A DNA stretch of 64,000 nt from Flavisolibacter sp050259715 (GCA_050259715.1 JBLNAY010000203.1:1-64000), one strand, 5' to 3'. Shown: positions 9,056-19,178, numbered from the stretch's first letter. Numbers and translations: made by a program. Notes: generated by a model not told the origin, from the letters alone.

Positions 9056-10774
9056 CTATTTCGCTTCTAATTTTATAACATCATACATAATTCCACCACC
9101 CTGTTTTACATTAGGGAGTCTCAGGGAGATTACATTATCACCTTTATTCAACAGTGTTGAAGAGAAAGGAACCTGCAAATTGTAATAGTAGCCACCCGCT
9201 ACAGCACTTCGGTAGATACTTGCATCATTACCAAAGTTATAAGCTCCTGCTTTTGTGCCATTGACCCATATTTCAAGAGTCGGATTCTTAGCACTGCCTG
9301 CTATACCAATTGTGAGTAAAGATTCATCTGGATATCTCTTCTTGCAGGTAAACTTTATATCCCAACTGCCTCTTTTCGTTTGAGCATAATACCAATCTTT
9401 ATTCTTACTCCCACCAACTGTATACTGCAAGTCTGCTGGTGGCAAATTAAACAAACCATAATCCCTTTTATGATCTGCCAATTGAAATCCAGTCGTTTTT
9501 CGGTCTGCTTCGCCGATCTGCCAAAGTAATTCACCATTTTTTTTTGTAATCCAATTGAGAGTACCCTCATTAGTAATTTTATCCTGCTGCACTTCAATGT
9601 TATCATGCCTGTATTCATCAGTACTATTACATCCAAAAGCATACAAAGTATACTTACCTGCTCTGACATTAGGGATCTCAAATGCACCGGAACCATCTGC
9701 ATGAACGGAAAAAATGTAGTCCTGACTTTGTGCCTGCCAATCATATCCAGGTCGGGCTAAAACAATGATGGCATTCCCTGCAGCTTTGCCATCGATAAGC
9801 AACTTACCTTTAACGGTTCCTCTTAATAATGGATAATTTGGATCTTGCATCCATTTATATGGCCATTGTTTAATTTCTTTTTCAGCCTGTTGCTTCGCGT
9901 CTGTCCAGATGGAAGGGATATCATTTCTTTTATTAAAATACAAAAGGAATGGACCATCTAACTTTACCCACTCTCCATTAATAATATTATCTGCTTTCCT
10001 TTTGTCACTTAAAAAGTGACCGCAATTAAACATACAAATAAGAAATGGACTGCTATGAACATTCTGATATTGCTTAGTGGGACCACCGTTTAAATATTCA
10101 TGACTTGGTTGAATAACGAATATTCCGAGGCCTGATTTTCGCCCTGCCATTCCATGTACATACCTACCATCAATATAATCTGCATAATTATACTTTGTGT
10201 ATACGGTACCGTCTGCCATCTTATATGTCCAATCCTGAACTTCATCATCCAGTTCAGCCATTGAAGGCATCGGTCCTTGTATACTATCTCTTACGAGGTG
10301 ATAATCAAAAAGTGATTCATCACTTCTTATTCCCCACCTCGTTTGTCCATAGTTACCGGCAGAATCACCTGCGTGATGTGATTGAACTAAATAGCAATAT
10401 ATACCTGGATAATCTTTTCTCAGCACGTACCTAAGGTCATATTGAAAATGATTAGATCCTTCATGATAGAACGAAATCTCAACCAGGTCTTCGTTTTTTC
10501 TTAAAATCTTAAACCGGGAACGACCCATTGAAAATGAAGGACCCGTTAAATAGCCTCTCTGGTTTCCGCCATTCAATAAATTTGTACCATTATAGTTGAT
10601 CTTAATAATATTAGCATCACCCTTATTAAAAGTTATTGACAAAAGACTATTGTTAAGAGTAATAGTATGAAGATCCTCCTTTACCATTACAGGTTGTGCT
10701 CCTGCATATAGAAGATTGAAAAAAGTAACCATTAATAAAAGAAGACAATTTCTATATTGAGATATAAGGAACAT
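9056..10774 (-). CDS. PL4 rhamnogalacturonan endolyase, exported
   Basis: A 572-residue protein that cuts RG-I backbone Rha-GalA bonds by beta-elimination. It has the three PL4 modules: an N-terminal galactose-mutarotase-like beta-sandwich (to about 310), an FnIII-like module with RGTVKGKLLIDGKAAGNAIIVLA (about 325-415), and a C-terminal CBM-like jelly roll opening with LLWQIGEADRKTTGF (about 435-572). LWQIGE-x-DR is typical of rhamnogalacturonan lyase domain III. A signal peptide ends near AGAQ. It sits in an operon between the GH78-like and DUF6250-like genes, and its product would feed the rhamnosidases here. Confidence 0.88.
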   Translation of the reverse strand: MFLISQYRNCLLLLMVTFFNLLYAGAQPVMVKEDLHTITLNNSLLSITFNKGDANIIKINYNGTNLLNGGNQRGYLTGPSFSMGRSRFKILRKNEDLVEISFYHEGSNHFQYDLRYVLRKDYPGIYCYLVQSHHAGDSAGNYGQTRWGIRSDESLFDYHLVRDSIQGPMPSMAELDDEVQDWTYKMADGTVYTKYNYADYIDGRYVHGMAGRKSGLGIFVIQPSHEYLNGGPTKQYQNVHSSPFLICMFNCGHFLSDKRKADNIINGEWVKLDGPFLLYFNKRNDIPSIWTDAKQQAEKEIKQWPYKWMQDPNYPLLRGTVKGKLLIDGKAAGNAIIVLARPGYDWQAQSQDYIFSVHADGSGAFEIPNVRAGKYTLYAFGCNSTDEYRHDNIEVQQDKITNEGTLNWITKKNGELLWQIGEADRKTTGFQLADHKRDYGLFNLPPADLQYTVGGSKNKDWYYAQTKRGSWDIKFTCKKRYPDESLLTIGIAGSAKNPTLEIWVNGTKAGAYNFGNDASIYRSAVAGGYYYNLQVPFSSTLLNKGDNVISLRLPNVKQGGGIMYDVIKLEAK

Positions 10775-10782
10775 ATTTTCGA

Positions 10783-12954
10783 CTACTTGTCAGTTGTATA
10801 ATTTATAATGTACTGAACACCTGGTTCAATTTTTATTTCATAGTTATTACCGCCAATATTCTTTATAGCTCCAATAGCTGCCACGGGCTTTGAATTACTG
10901 GTAAAGTTCAAAGTACCAACTCCTGCTGCACCTTTCACCTTTAGAACTGTCTTACTAACATACAATTCAATATTCCCCTTCGGAGTTGGGACTTTGCCTT
11001 GCATCCATTCCAGCCCCCCAAGTTTTGGTTCAATTACATAGTTTGCATATCCAGCTGCTGTTGGCTTCACTCCTAAATAATATTTACCCAAGAGGTAAAT
11101 TGGACTGGCTCCCCATGCATGGCATAAGCTCTTACCAAACTCACGACCGTACATTGCATAGTGTTCTGCTCCTTTTTTTAATGGATCGTATTCTTCCCAA
11201 AATGTTGTGGCTCCAAGGTTCAGCATTCCACCCCAATATGATTTCATTTGGTTAAGAACATAGGGTTGCTCACCCATAGCACAAAGTGCCTCTAACTCGT
11301 AGAAGTGCATATAGGGAGTCGTGATCTTTTGTATACTATCATTCAACAAAACATATTTTTTTACATCCTGCTTTTGTTGATTTGTGAAGTAATTGAAAAA
11401 GATCCCGAACATATTTGCATAACGGGTCACATTTTCAGTAGGTTGTCCATTGATTCTGTTATGTACAAGAGCATGTTTCGCCGGATTCCAGTAGAAAGAA
11501 AAAAGCTTTTGTTTAATATCGGCAGCTAGTTGCCGGTATTTTTGCATTCCTTGGTTATCATTTACAAGATCAGCACATAAAGCCATGGTCTCGAGGCTCC
11601 TGGCAAAAAGCATTTGTTCAAAACTCACCTCGCCTTTTTTACTTAATCCTGCTGCCCAATCTATAAATATCCAATCACCGGGTAACCCCTCGAGCAAACC
11701 ATCCTTATTCCTCCTGTTTAAAACATAATCCATCAACGATTGCATCCTCGGGTAGAACTGGTTAATAAAGGTTTTGTCCCCGGTATATAAATAGTAATCA
11801 TAAATTCCTAAAAACCAGTAGAACGTATAATCCATGATTGTATTGATATGGGATGTTACAGGATCCTTCCCCCGAAGTGCGAGTAATGTTCGTTCAACTG
11901 TTGGAGAATCGAAAAATAAATAATAGTTCATCAGGTAGCTCTGGTATGCATCTCCACTCCAAACCCAACGATCGCGCTTAATACCATCAATAAAAAATTC
12001 TCTTGTATTTAAGTGTAAGGTGTACTTTGCTACATCATATATCCTGTTGATTAAAGTGTCGGAACATGAGAAGGAGCCTTTATCTGTGATGGCAGAATAC
12101 TCATACAACATAGAAACGCTATCAATAGAAATTGAAGGGACCGTTTCTATATTCACGTACCTGAAAGCTTTTGACAAAGGCATTAAGGAATCTATCTTCT
12201 TTGATGTATTGATCTGCAAACGATCCAATGTCATTGCACCCTCTTTCGAAAGTGATTCTTCTTTAGATTCCCCGTAATAAATAGCCAGTTTACCTTTCCC
12301 TTTCAGGCCCTTAAGTTTTATAAATCCAAATGTTTCTTTACCGAAATCAACCAGGAGAGAATTTGCTTTTCGGATAACTGTTACAGGCTTTTGTGGTGAG
12401 GTAGATAATTTAAAAGCAGAAGGCAGGTCAGATGGAGAATTAAAATTCCAGTACCCTGCATTTAGCCATTTGGTTGCAGATATATCAGATGTCTTCCCTG
12501 TTTCATCTATCCATTCCTTGTCTTCAAATGTTACCAGCCAACTACTGTCTGTAAAAACCTGCTTACCCTTTAAATAAATTGCAGGCACATTGGCCTGGTT
12601 GAATACTTTCACATTTACCCGGTGATTACCGGCAGGAATCCTGATGGTCACAGGTGTTCCTTCAAAAAGTTTACCATCAAGTTTTACATTATAATGTCCC
12701 TCCGCATATATATGAACGTCCTCAGCCTCATTCAGTATAAAATCTTTATGAAAATCTATTAAAGGATAGTGACTGTCAACTTTCCAGAATACAGGGAAAA
12801 ATGATCCACGATCAGTCCTTCGGTTCTCCATTTTATTGGCAAGAGAAATCTCGAAATCTCCCGGATACCATATCCATGTTGCTTGTTGAGAAATTGCACT
12901 ATAAAAAATAGTCAAAAGGAAAAAAGTAAATGTTATTTTTTTAAGTTCTTTCAT
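10783..12954 (-). CDS. GH78-like alpha-L-rhamnosidase, exported
   Basis: A 723-residue protein with a signal peptide (MKELKKITFTFFLLTIFYSAIS/QQ), an N-terminal beta-sandwich region, the helical (alpha/alpha)6 barrel of bacterial alpha-L-rhamnosidases (about 290-630) and a C-terminal beta domain. The usual D-C-P-x-R-x-E-x-x-G-W-x-G-D signature appears as a variant, DGIKRDRWVWSGDA (about 322-336), and TTFWEEYDP near 590 corresponds to the second acidic region. It lacks two of the N-terminal modules of the longer GH78 enzymes in this window. The variant signature suggests a different rhamnoside linkage. It lies between an SSS symporter and PL4. Confidence 0.8.
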   Translation of the reverse strand: MKELKKITFTFFLLTIFYSAISQQATWIWYPGDFEISLANKMENRRTDRGSFFPVFWKVDSHYPLIDFHKDFILNEAEDVHIYAEGHYNVKLDGKLFEGTPVTIRIPAGNHRVNVKVFNQANVPAIYLKGKQVFTDSSWLVTFEDKEWIDETGKTSDISATKWLNAGYWNFNSPSDLPSAFKLSTSPQKPVTVIRKANSLLVDFGKETFGFIKLKGLKGKGKLAIYYGESKEESLSKEGAMTLDRLQINTSKKIDSLMPLSKAFRYVNIETVPSISIDSVSMLYEYSAITDKGSFSCSDTLINRIYDVAKYTLHLNTREFFIDGIKRDRWVWSGDAYQSYLMNYYLFFDSPTVERTLLALRGKDPVTSHINTIMDYTFYWFLGIYDYYLYTGDKTFINQFYPRMQSLMDYVLNRRNKDGLLEGLPGDWIFIDWAAGLSKKGEVSFEQMLFARSLETMALCADLVNDNQGMQKYRQLAADIKQKLFSFYWNPAKHALVHNRINGQPTENVTRYANMFGIFFNYFTNQQKQDVKKYVLLNDSIQKITTPYMHFYELEALCAMGEQPYVLNQMKSYWGGMLNLGATTFWEEYDPLKKGAEHYAMYGREFGKSLCHAWGASPIYLLGKYYLGVKPTAAGYANYVIEPKLGGLEWMQGKVPTPKGNIELYVSKTVLKVKGAAGVGTLNFTSNSKPVAAIGAIKNIGGNNYEIKIEPGVQYIINYTTDK

Positions 12955-12968
12955 AAAGGAGTTACCGA

Positions 12969-14561
12969 TTAGTGTCCATTAAATAAAGAGTACAAAATCA
13001 ACATGATTACAGCAAGTAAACCCCACGAAAGCCAAACGGTTTTTGTTGGTTTAGTAAGTCGTGCTGTTTCAGAATGAGTTGTATCAGCAGTCACTGCATT
13101 TCCATCCAGTAATGAAGTTATAACTGCAACAATTAACAGGAATAGAAATATATAAAAAGAAAGAAGTAAATAATGAGGCCAAAACGAATACTTGCCAGGA
13201 GGAAACACCCATAAATAAACTACTCCAATTCCCAAGCTAAAGGCAGATCCGGCAGACAATACAAGGTTGACAGCTTTACGGGTAGTACGTTTCCAGAAAA
13301 CAGTTAGCAAAAAGACAACTGAAAGTGGCGGAGCTATAAAACCTAAGACAGATTGAAAGACATCGAAAAGGTTCAAACCCTTAATATTGTCAATAGCTAA
13401 TGCCATCATTATAGCAAATAAACAACCGCAAACCACGGTGATTCTTCCTGTTTTGATGATTTGGCTATTAGTAGCATCCGGGTTTATTTTTTTTGCATAA
13501 ACATCAGTCGTAAAAACCGTACTTAAAGCATTCAGAGATGAGCCTATTGTTCCTACGAGTACAGCGATCAATACTACAATTACCAATCCATTCATGCCGG
13601 ATGGAAACAGGTTTGTTACCATAGTCATGTAGGCTTCTGTTGGATCGCTTAGTCCCGGGAAAAGAATGTAACAAAGAATGCCTGTCAGGATAAAAAGAGG
13701 TAATGATAAAATCTTCAACCATCCTATAAAGCTGATTCCTAACTGTCCTTGTTCGAGGTTGCGAGCACCCAATACAGATTGTACCATGGCCTGGTCGGTA
13801 CAGAAGAAAGCTATTGCTGCAACAGGGTACCCTAATAAAATTGCTGGCCATGGATACTGCGTATCTGTAGCAGGATGAATGAGATTCCAAAATTTACCAG
13901 GGGTCCTGTGAAAGATTTCAGAAATACCGCCAACTTTCATAACTCCCATGATAGATAGAGTTAACGAAACAAGGATTAAAAGAATCATTTGAAAAACATT
14001 AACCCTTGCAATGGCTTTTAATCCACCTGCAAATGCAAATAAACCTGCAAATAAAACAAGAACAGTTACTGATTGCCACATCGGAATTCCCAGGATCTGC
14101 CTCACTAAGAATCCACCGGCGAATAACCCTAACGATAACCACGATATCAGTATTTTAATGAGAGCATACCATGCAAGAATTGTTTGTGTGGACTCGCCGT
14201 ACCTGTTTCCCATAAACTCTGGCATCGTAGTCACGTTGGCAGCCAGGTACTTAGGAGCGAACACCACCGCCAGTAAGAACAGAAACACAAATGCATACCA
14301 ATCAAAATTAACGGCAACTATACCAGTCGTATAGCCAATACTGGCAAAAGCAAGAAGCATTGAAGGACCCACATTGGTTCCCCACATGTTAAATCCGACA
14401 CTTGGCCATTTCAATGATTTATTAGCCAGGAACAGTGATTCCCCCGTTTTCTTCTTCTTTGAAAAACTAGCCTGGTAACCTAAAACCAGTAAGATCACCA
14501 GGTAACCGATAACAATAGCATAATCAAGAGCAGTAAGTTTCTCAATAATATTTTTTCCCAT
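12969..14561 (-). CDS. Sodium:solute symporter (SSS family)
   Basis: A 530-residue polytopic protein with 13-14 predicted membrane helices and the SSS fold: N-terminal LDYAIVIGYLVILLVLGYQA, GTNVGPSMLLAFASIGYTTG in the TM1/TM2 region and FCTDQAMVQSVLGARNLEQ, the conserved D-Q-x-x-x-Q-R/S segment of the family. It imports a monosaccharide or acid sugar with sodium across the inner membrane. Its stop lies 14 bases before the GH78-like start, and its start overlaps the stop of the Gfo/Idh/MocA gene by one base, so the two form a uptake/oxidation pair. It is one of three SSS genes in the window; the substrate is unknown. Confidence 0.93.
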   Translation of the reverse strand: MGKNIIEKLTALDYAIVIGYLVILLVLGYQASFSKKKKTGESLFLANKSLKWPSVGFNMWGTNVGPSMLLAFASIGYTTGIVAVNFDWYAFVFLFLLAVVFAPKYLAANVTTMPEFMGNRYGESTQTILAWYALIKILISWLSLGLFAGGFLVRQILGIPMWQSVTVLVLFAGLFAFAGGLKAIARVNVFQMILLILVSLTLSIMGVMKVGGISEIFHRTPGKFWNLIHPATDTQYPWPAILLGYPVAAIAFFCTDQAMVQSVLGARNLEQGQLGISFIGWLKILSLPLFILTGILCYILFPGLSDPTEAYMTMVTNLFPSGMNGLVIVVLIAVLVGTIGSSLNALSTVFTTDVYAKKINPDATNSQIIKTGRITVVCGCLFAIMMALAIDNIKGLNLFDVFQSVLGFIAPPLSVVFLLTVFWKRTTRKAVNLVLSAGSAFSLGIGVVYLWVFPPGKYSFWPHYLLLSFYIFLFLLIVAVITSLLDGNAVTADTTHSETARLTKPTKTVWLSWGLLAVIMLILYSLFNGH

Positions 14562-15655
14562 TACAAAACACCAGCTTTTTCGTGGATAATCTCTTCAAGA
14601 CCATACTCTTTTAAGATATCAGCTACTTTTACCGGGGTGCCTGATTCCACTGATTTGTCCATTGATTGCAATAGAGCAATAGTTCCAATACCCTCCTTCA
14701 AATCAGGATAAGCTATAAAGTTTTGTTCAAGACTATCTGCAAAATATTCAAGATAATTCTGGTATTCTCCTGCATGATGGCTTTTCCCTTCAAAACGGAA
14801 ATAATGTTTAAGCTTATGTTCCCAGGTAATGATTCGCTCCTCCCCTGTTTTATCGGTTATTGCGTAACGCAAATCCATATAATCAGCCTGGCTACATCCT
14901 TCAGTGCATCTCAAAATGCAACTCATTTCACTATCTCTTGTCACCGGTTGCACTGGTCCTGTATAAGCACCACTAACGCGGGCTACCCTTCCGTCCTTCG
15001 CTTTAAAAATAAAATGCATTGTATCTGGATTTTTTAATCCACCTTTTCTTCCATTTGAACTCAACATGCCATATCCCATCACCTCCTCAATACCGGGTAG
15101 ATACCATCTTATAAAATCAGTCGGATGGCTTAACCCGCCATACAACCATTTAAATGTTTGCTGAAGAGACCAACCCTTTTCTAAAAACCATCTATGATCT
15201 GCATGATAATATCCTTCTATTGTGATCAATTCACCAATTAAACCTGCTTCGTAATCTGCCCTTTGACGTTTCATAGGTTCAAAAAACCGGGAACTCTGGC
15301 CAACAAATACTTTCTTCCCTGTTTTCCGCTGAAGTTCCAACAGTTCCTTTCCTTTAGAAAGATCATCAATAAAGGGTTTCGTACATATAACATGTTTATC
15401 GTGAAGTAAAGCTTGTTTCACATGTTCAGCATGCAAGTGATCAGGTGTGTATATCGCAATAACATCGATGTGCGGATCGTCAAGCAAATCCTGGTAACGG
15501 GTTGTGTAATTATGAAAATCAAATTCCTTTTCCCTCTTTTTACATAATTCTTCTTTGACATCACAAATGCTGCGCAATTCATATTTTTTACTCGCCAGCG
15601 CAGCAGACATGGTACTTCTTCCTTCACCTAATCCCAATATTCCTAATCTTAACAT
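14561..15655 (-). CDS. Gfo/Idh/MocA-family NAD(P)-dependent oxidoreductase
   Basis: A 364-residue cytoplasmic protein. The Rossmann motif LGILGLGEGRS (3-13) begins the NAD(P)-binding domain, and HVICTKPF near 93 is the family's E/T-K-P motif with the catalytic Lys. SHPTDFIRWYLPG near 176 gives the His/Asp of the substrate pocket. The family oxidises or reduces sugars, sugar acids and inositols. D-apiose dehydrogenase (ApsD) belongs to it, which makes an apiose role possible here, but nothing in the sequence settles this. It is coupled by a one-base overlap to the SSS symporter. The Gly-rich loop is GLGEG rather than GxGxxG in strict form. Confidence 0.85.
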   Translation of the reverse strand: MLRLGILGLGEGRSTMSAALASKKYELRSICDVKEELCKKREKEFDFHNYTTRYQDLLDDPHIDVIAIYTPDHLHAEHVKQALLHDKHVICTKPFIDDLSKGKELLELQRKTGKKVFVGQSSRFFEPMKRQRADYEAGLIGELITIEGYYHADHRWFLEKGWSLQQTFKWLYGGLSHPTDFIRWYLPGIEEVMGYGMLSSNGRKGGLKNPDTMHFIFKAKDGRVARVSGAYTGPVQPVTRDSEMSCILRCTEGCSQADYMDLRYAITDKTGEERIITWEHKLKHYFRFEGKSHHAGEYQNYLEYFADSLEQNFIAYPDLKEGIGTIALLQSMDKSVESGTPVKVADILKEYGLEEIIHEKAGVL

Positions 15656-15731
15656 ACTTCCCTTATTTGGATTTAATTATAACATGTATAGATTTTAATA
15701 TGCCTCCTCGAAAATCAATGTCGTCCGATGA

Positions 15732-18242
15732 TTACTCTACCTTTTGTAAAGACACCCACACTTCACCTTTTTTTGTGCCTTCAATTCCTTCCTGGTATTT
15801 CTTCATTCTGTTATTCCAATCATCAACCCTGGGATTATTTTCTGTTGTTCTTGGATTCAATTCTGCCAGTGATGATCCTTTCGGGATACTAATTACTAAC
15901 ATCAACTGCCTTCCACTCCGGTAAACAAGTAATTGTTGAAAATCTGCATTACAGAATCCTTTAGATACTTCAGGCCATTTTTCAAATTGGTGTGCATGAT
16001 AATTCATATACTCATCTTGCAATACGGGATTTGAAACCAGGTTTGCTGTAAGCAGCACATGGTCCCACTGCCTGGCTGTGGAACTGTCCTTGCAAAAGGT
16101 TCGGTTAAATTCATAAAATGGATCGTAATACACTTTTGAGGTAGAACCGGGAAAAGCATTTTGAATTTTATTTCTTAGTTGCCCAGGATCTTTTATTTTA
16201 TCAAAAACCACATAATGGTTTTGCCATTGGTATAAACTTCCCGCAGTTATGTTATTGTCCGAGAGTAATTTTTTGAATTCAGTAATATTGATTCCGGACT
16301 TCCCTGAAATAAATTCTATGACTACGGCTAATTCATGATTTATTTGATGTCCTTTACTAACGTATTGTTTCTGATTTAATAAATGCCGGTATTGTGACTG
16401 TAGCCCGGCGGAATCCTTTATACTAGCAGATACTGTAGGCCCATTATTCTGCCAGGCGTTACCCGGTCCATTTGCATTTTGTAAATACTTCAGAGTGGGA
16501 GTCCAGTTGTTCTTTACTGTTATACCTGAAGATCCTTCATCGGTGTACAGGTAAAACCAATGATATGGCAAATGAGCGTAAGGAGCTTTATATATGCTAT
16601 CAATATAATTTTCTGAAATGATAGTACCCGGCTGTGCACTCAATGTATAAATTCCCGCAACATCATAAAGCTGTCTACCATATCTATGGATCTTGTTGGC
16701 AACTATCCTGTTATTCTTCATGATGTTATAGGACTGTGTCCATCCCCAGCCAAGAGAAATGCCAGTGTAGGGAACCTCTGAGACATCATTATGTTCAATA
16801 GTCACATCCTTCACATAACCTGCTCCAATCGCAACACAACCCCAATCCTCATTCGCTACATCATTCACCAGGTTATTGGCAATTGATAATCCTGAACATA
16901 CATCCCTGTCGTCAGAAGGTTTATAAGGTAAGTGCGCTTCTGTGGATTCATCAGAAAAGATTCCAGTCAATATGGCTGTTCCACCAATGTCCTGGAAGGT
17001 ATTGCCTAAAATGGAAGAAGAATTGACGCCCTTATAATAGTCCAATGCCGTTGATCCCAGGTGATTGAAACTGCAATTTTCAACATTACAGTTCGATGCA
17101 TAGTTGACTGTAAAAGCTGCAATGGGACGGCCCACCCACGCCTGGTTCTCCAGGGTTTTCTTATCCAGAGTTCCCGGGATCTTCAATTTGTAAGCATCCA
17201 ATAAGTACATACCTGCTTGTAATGGCACATGTCCTTTAACAGATGGCCGCAACCACGATGTATGTTGAAATGAAATGTTTTTGAAATTCACATTTTTTAC
17301 CGGGTGATCTGGATTGCCTTCAATTTTCACCAGCTGTTCTAATACAGGTGCTACAACAACTGCATCATTCATGTTTTCACCATCTAATGGCCAGTAATAA
17401 ATCTTACCAGCTTTTTTATCCAAATACCACTCTCCCGGTTGATCAAGAAACTGAATAGCATTCGAAAGGTAAAAAGCTGAATTGCCTGTTTCTTTTGATA
17501 TCCACGGAGAAGGCCATGGATGTTCGGATTCAATCCTGCTTTCCGGTTGGTAAAAAGAAAGAAGGGCACTATCGCCATGCACTTCTAATTTCCTGACCCG
17601 TAAAATAGCAATAGCCCACCATTGATGAATAAACATCTCCAGACCAGTTACACCTGTTACATTCACTGAAGGTTTAGGAATCCAGAACTGCTGGCTTTTC
17701 TTGTTCCAGGATAGTATGCGGTACATGCTATCAGCATTTTTGTCACGCGCTCTTATTGCCTTCTTGTCATTTACCCATAATTCCCGAAAATTTAGAATAT
17801 CATTGCCGACTATAGGAGCATTTGCTACCCACACCTTACTTAGTGCTTTCTTTGGCAAACCATTGATTGGCTTAATAACTTTTTTCCACTCCCGTATTTT
17901 TTCTCCGCCACTGAACACAACATGCTCACCTGCAGCTGCCATGATGTTTGTAGGACTATCGTCAGTACCTGAATCTTCTGGACGAATGAACAATGACTCA
18001 GAAAATGAATACGATCCGCCTGAAACAATGATATCAATTCCGTTCTTGATGGAAGGCTCATTCAGACGACGCAGTTCCCTTGCTTTTCTTAATGCCATTG
18101 CAACAGAAGCGACGGGTTTTTCTTTACTGCCGCTATTTTGATCTGAGCCGTTTATGGCAACATATATCTGAGCACTAACTCCAAACGGTAGTAAATTTAT
18201 TAAAAGTAGAAATGAAAGAAGATATCTAAAATAATTAAACAT
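15732..18242 (-). CDS. Right-handed beta-helix glycosidase (GH141-like) fused to an L-rhamnose-mutarotase-like domain
   Basis: An 836-residue exported protein. After a signal peptide (ends near VSAQ), residues 27-620 form a right-handed parallel beta-helix of the GH141-like layout: IYVAINGSDQNSGS at the start, then repeats such as NCNVENCSFNHLGS. GH141 includes an RG-II alpha-L-fucosidase. The C-terminal 180 residues are unrelated to the helix. DEYMNYHAHQFEKWPEV (about 742-758) and the following VDDWNNRMKKYQE match the RhaM (L-rhamnose mutarotase) family's E-Y-x-x-x-H-x-x-x-W-P-E pattern. The preceding 90 residues look like a second ferredoxin-like unit. This would join a deoxysugar-releasing enzyme to an anomer-converting one. 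GH141 assignment is moderate; the mutarotase-like tail is clearer. Confidence 0.72.
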   Translation of the reverse strand: MFNYFRYLLSFLLLINLLPFGVSAQIYVAINGSDQNSGSKEKPVASVAMALRKARELRRLNEPSIKNGIDIIVSGGSYSFSESLFIRPEDSGTDDSPTNIMAAAGEHVVFSGGEKIREWKKVIKPINGLPKKALSKVWVANAPIVGNDILNFRELWVNDKKAIRARDKNADSMYRILSWNKKSQQFWIPKPSVNVTGVTGLEMFIHQWWAIAILRVRKLEVHGDSALLSFYQPESRIESEHPWPSPWISKETGNSAFYLSNAIQFLDQPGEWYLDKKAGKIYYWPLDGENMNDAVVVAPVLEQLVKIEGNPDHPVKNVNFKNISFQHTSWLRPSVKGHVPLQAGMYLLDAYKLKIPGTLDKKTLENQAWVGRPIAAFTVNYASNCNVENCSFNHLGSTALDYYKGVNSSSILGNTFQDIGGTAILTGIFSDESTEAHLPYKPSDDRDVCSGLSIANNLVNDVANEDWGCVAIGAGYVKDVTIEHNDVSEVPYTGISLGWGWTQSYNIMKNNRIVANKIHRYGRQLYDVAGIYTLSAQPGTIISENYIDSIYKAPYAHLPYHWFYLYTDEGSSGITVKNNWTPTLKYLQNANGPGNAWQNNGPTVSASIKDSAGLQSQYRHLLNQKQYVSKGHQINHELAVVIEFISGKSGINITEFKKLLSDNNITAGSLYQWQNHYVVFDKIKDPGQLRNKIQNAFPGSTSKVYYDPFYEFNRTFCKDSSTARQWDHVLLTANLVSNPVLQDEYMNYHAHQFEKWPEVSKGFCNADFQQLLVYRSGRQLMLVISIPKGSSLAELNPRTTENNPRVDDWNNRMKKYQEGIEGTKKGEVWVSLQKVE

Positions 18243-18246
18243 TCGG

Positions 18247-19167
18247 CTAAAGCTGCCCCCTTTCAGTTGATGTTTTTAAGTTAGAAACCTGGAAAATCGA
18301 TTTTACATAAGCGGTGTTAGCTCCAAAATTCTTCTTTACATTTCGTGGGTCCTTTGCATCTCGTGAACGTTCAATTACGAGCCAACCACTCCAGTGCATC
18401 TTATCAAGAGTTCTTTTAACACTCTTCATATCTAACCTCGTATTATCCTGGAGCAACACTCCATCATCATCTGTACAATGAATTTGAACTATGTATTTCT
18501 TACCTAATGTCTTTAACTCTTTATTCAAATTGCGTCCATTCTTGAGTGCATTGGAAAAATTGAAATAACTTTTAATGGCCGCACTGCCGACATGCTGCAG
18601 CAACTTTTTTTCATTCTTTGCATCCAACGCAGTCTCTATCCCAATGATAACTCCAGCTTTTTCAGCTAAATGGCCTGCCACTTTTAGACGGCTAATAACA
18701 GAATCGCATAACTCCGGTCTCTTTACAAGATCACATTGAACACCCAATGGAAGAAAAGCAATTTTCACATTCATCAACTGCATTGTTTTTATGCAATCTT
18801 CTACCGACTGAATGAATTCAGCTCTTTGACAAAACGATTGAGCATAATAACCGGTCATTGCCAGTGAAGGAATTTCTAAGTTAAGTTGTTTTGCTGTTGA
18901 TAAGAATTGCTGCCTAACTGAATCATTAAGTAACTGGTTATCGAATGTTGGCCTGTTTCCTAAGCTACCCATATCAACTTCGACTCCGTCAGCGCCTATT
19001 TGTTTTGTTAACGGGAATGCACCTAATTTCTGGCGCTTTAGTATCATAATATCTACTACAGCAACTTTGTACTGCTGTTCTTCTATTACCCGATTGTGTT
19101 GCGCAAATGAATTAATTTCCAACAGGGTAATGCAAGCAACGAGGACGAAATCTTTCAATAATCGCAT
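18247..19167 (-). CDS. Exported sugar-phosphate isomerase/epimerase-like TIM-barrel protein
   Basis: A 306-residue protein with a signal peptide (MRLLKDFVLVACITLLEINSFAQ) followed by an AP-endonuclease-2/xylose-isomerase-like TIM barrel: GADGVEVDMGSLG near 60, VIIGIETALDA near 176, IVQIHCTDDDG near 231 and WLVIERSRDA near 263. The Glu, Asp, His and Glu on barrel strands are placed as in metal-dependent isomerases of this superfamily. The name sugar-phosphate isomerase is only a family label; an exported member cannot be acting on cytoplasmic sugar phosphates. It is packed between the STN-esterase and the beta-helix fusion gene (11 and 4 bases). Role: probably a periplasmic sugar isomerase or epimerase, unproven. 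Confidence 0.75.
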   Translation of the reverse strand: MRLLKDFVLVACITLLEINSFAQHNRVIEEQQYKVAVVDIMILKRQKLGAFPLTKQIGADGVEVDMGSLGNRPTFDNQLLNDSVRQQFLSTAKQLNLEIPSLAMTGYYAQSFCQRAEFIQSVEDCIKTMQLMNVKIAFLPLGVQCDLVKRPELCDSVISRLKVAGHLAEKAGVIIGIETALDAKNEKKLLQHVGSAAIKSYFNFSNALKNGRNLNKELKTLGKKYIVQIHCTDDDGVLLQDNTRLDMKSVKRTLDKMHWSGWLVIERSRDAKDPRNVKKNFGANTAYVKSIFQVSNLKTSTERGQL

Positions 19168-19178
19168 TACTTACCTTT

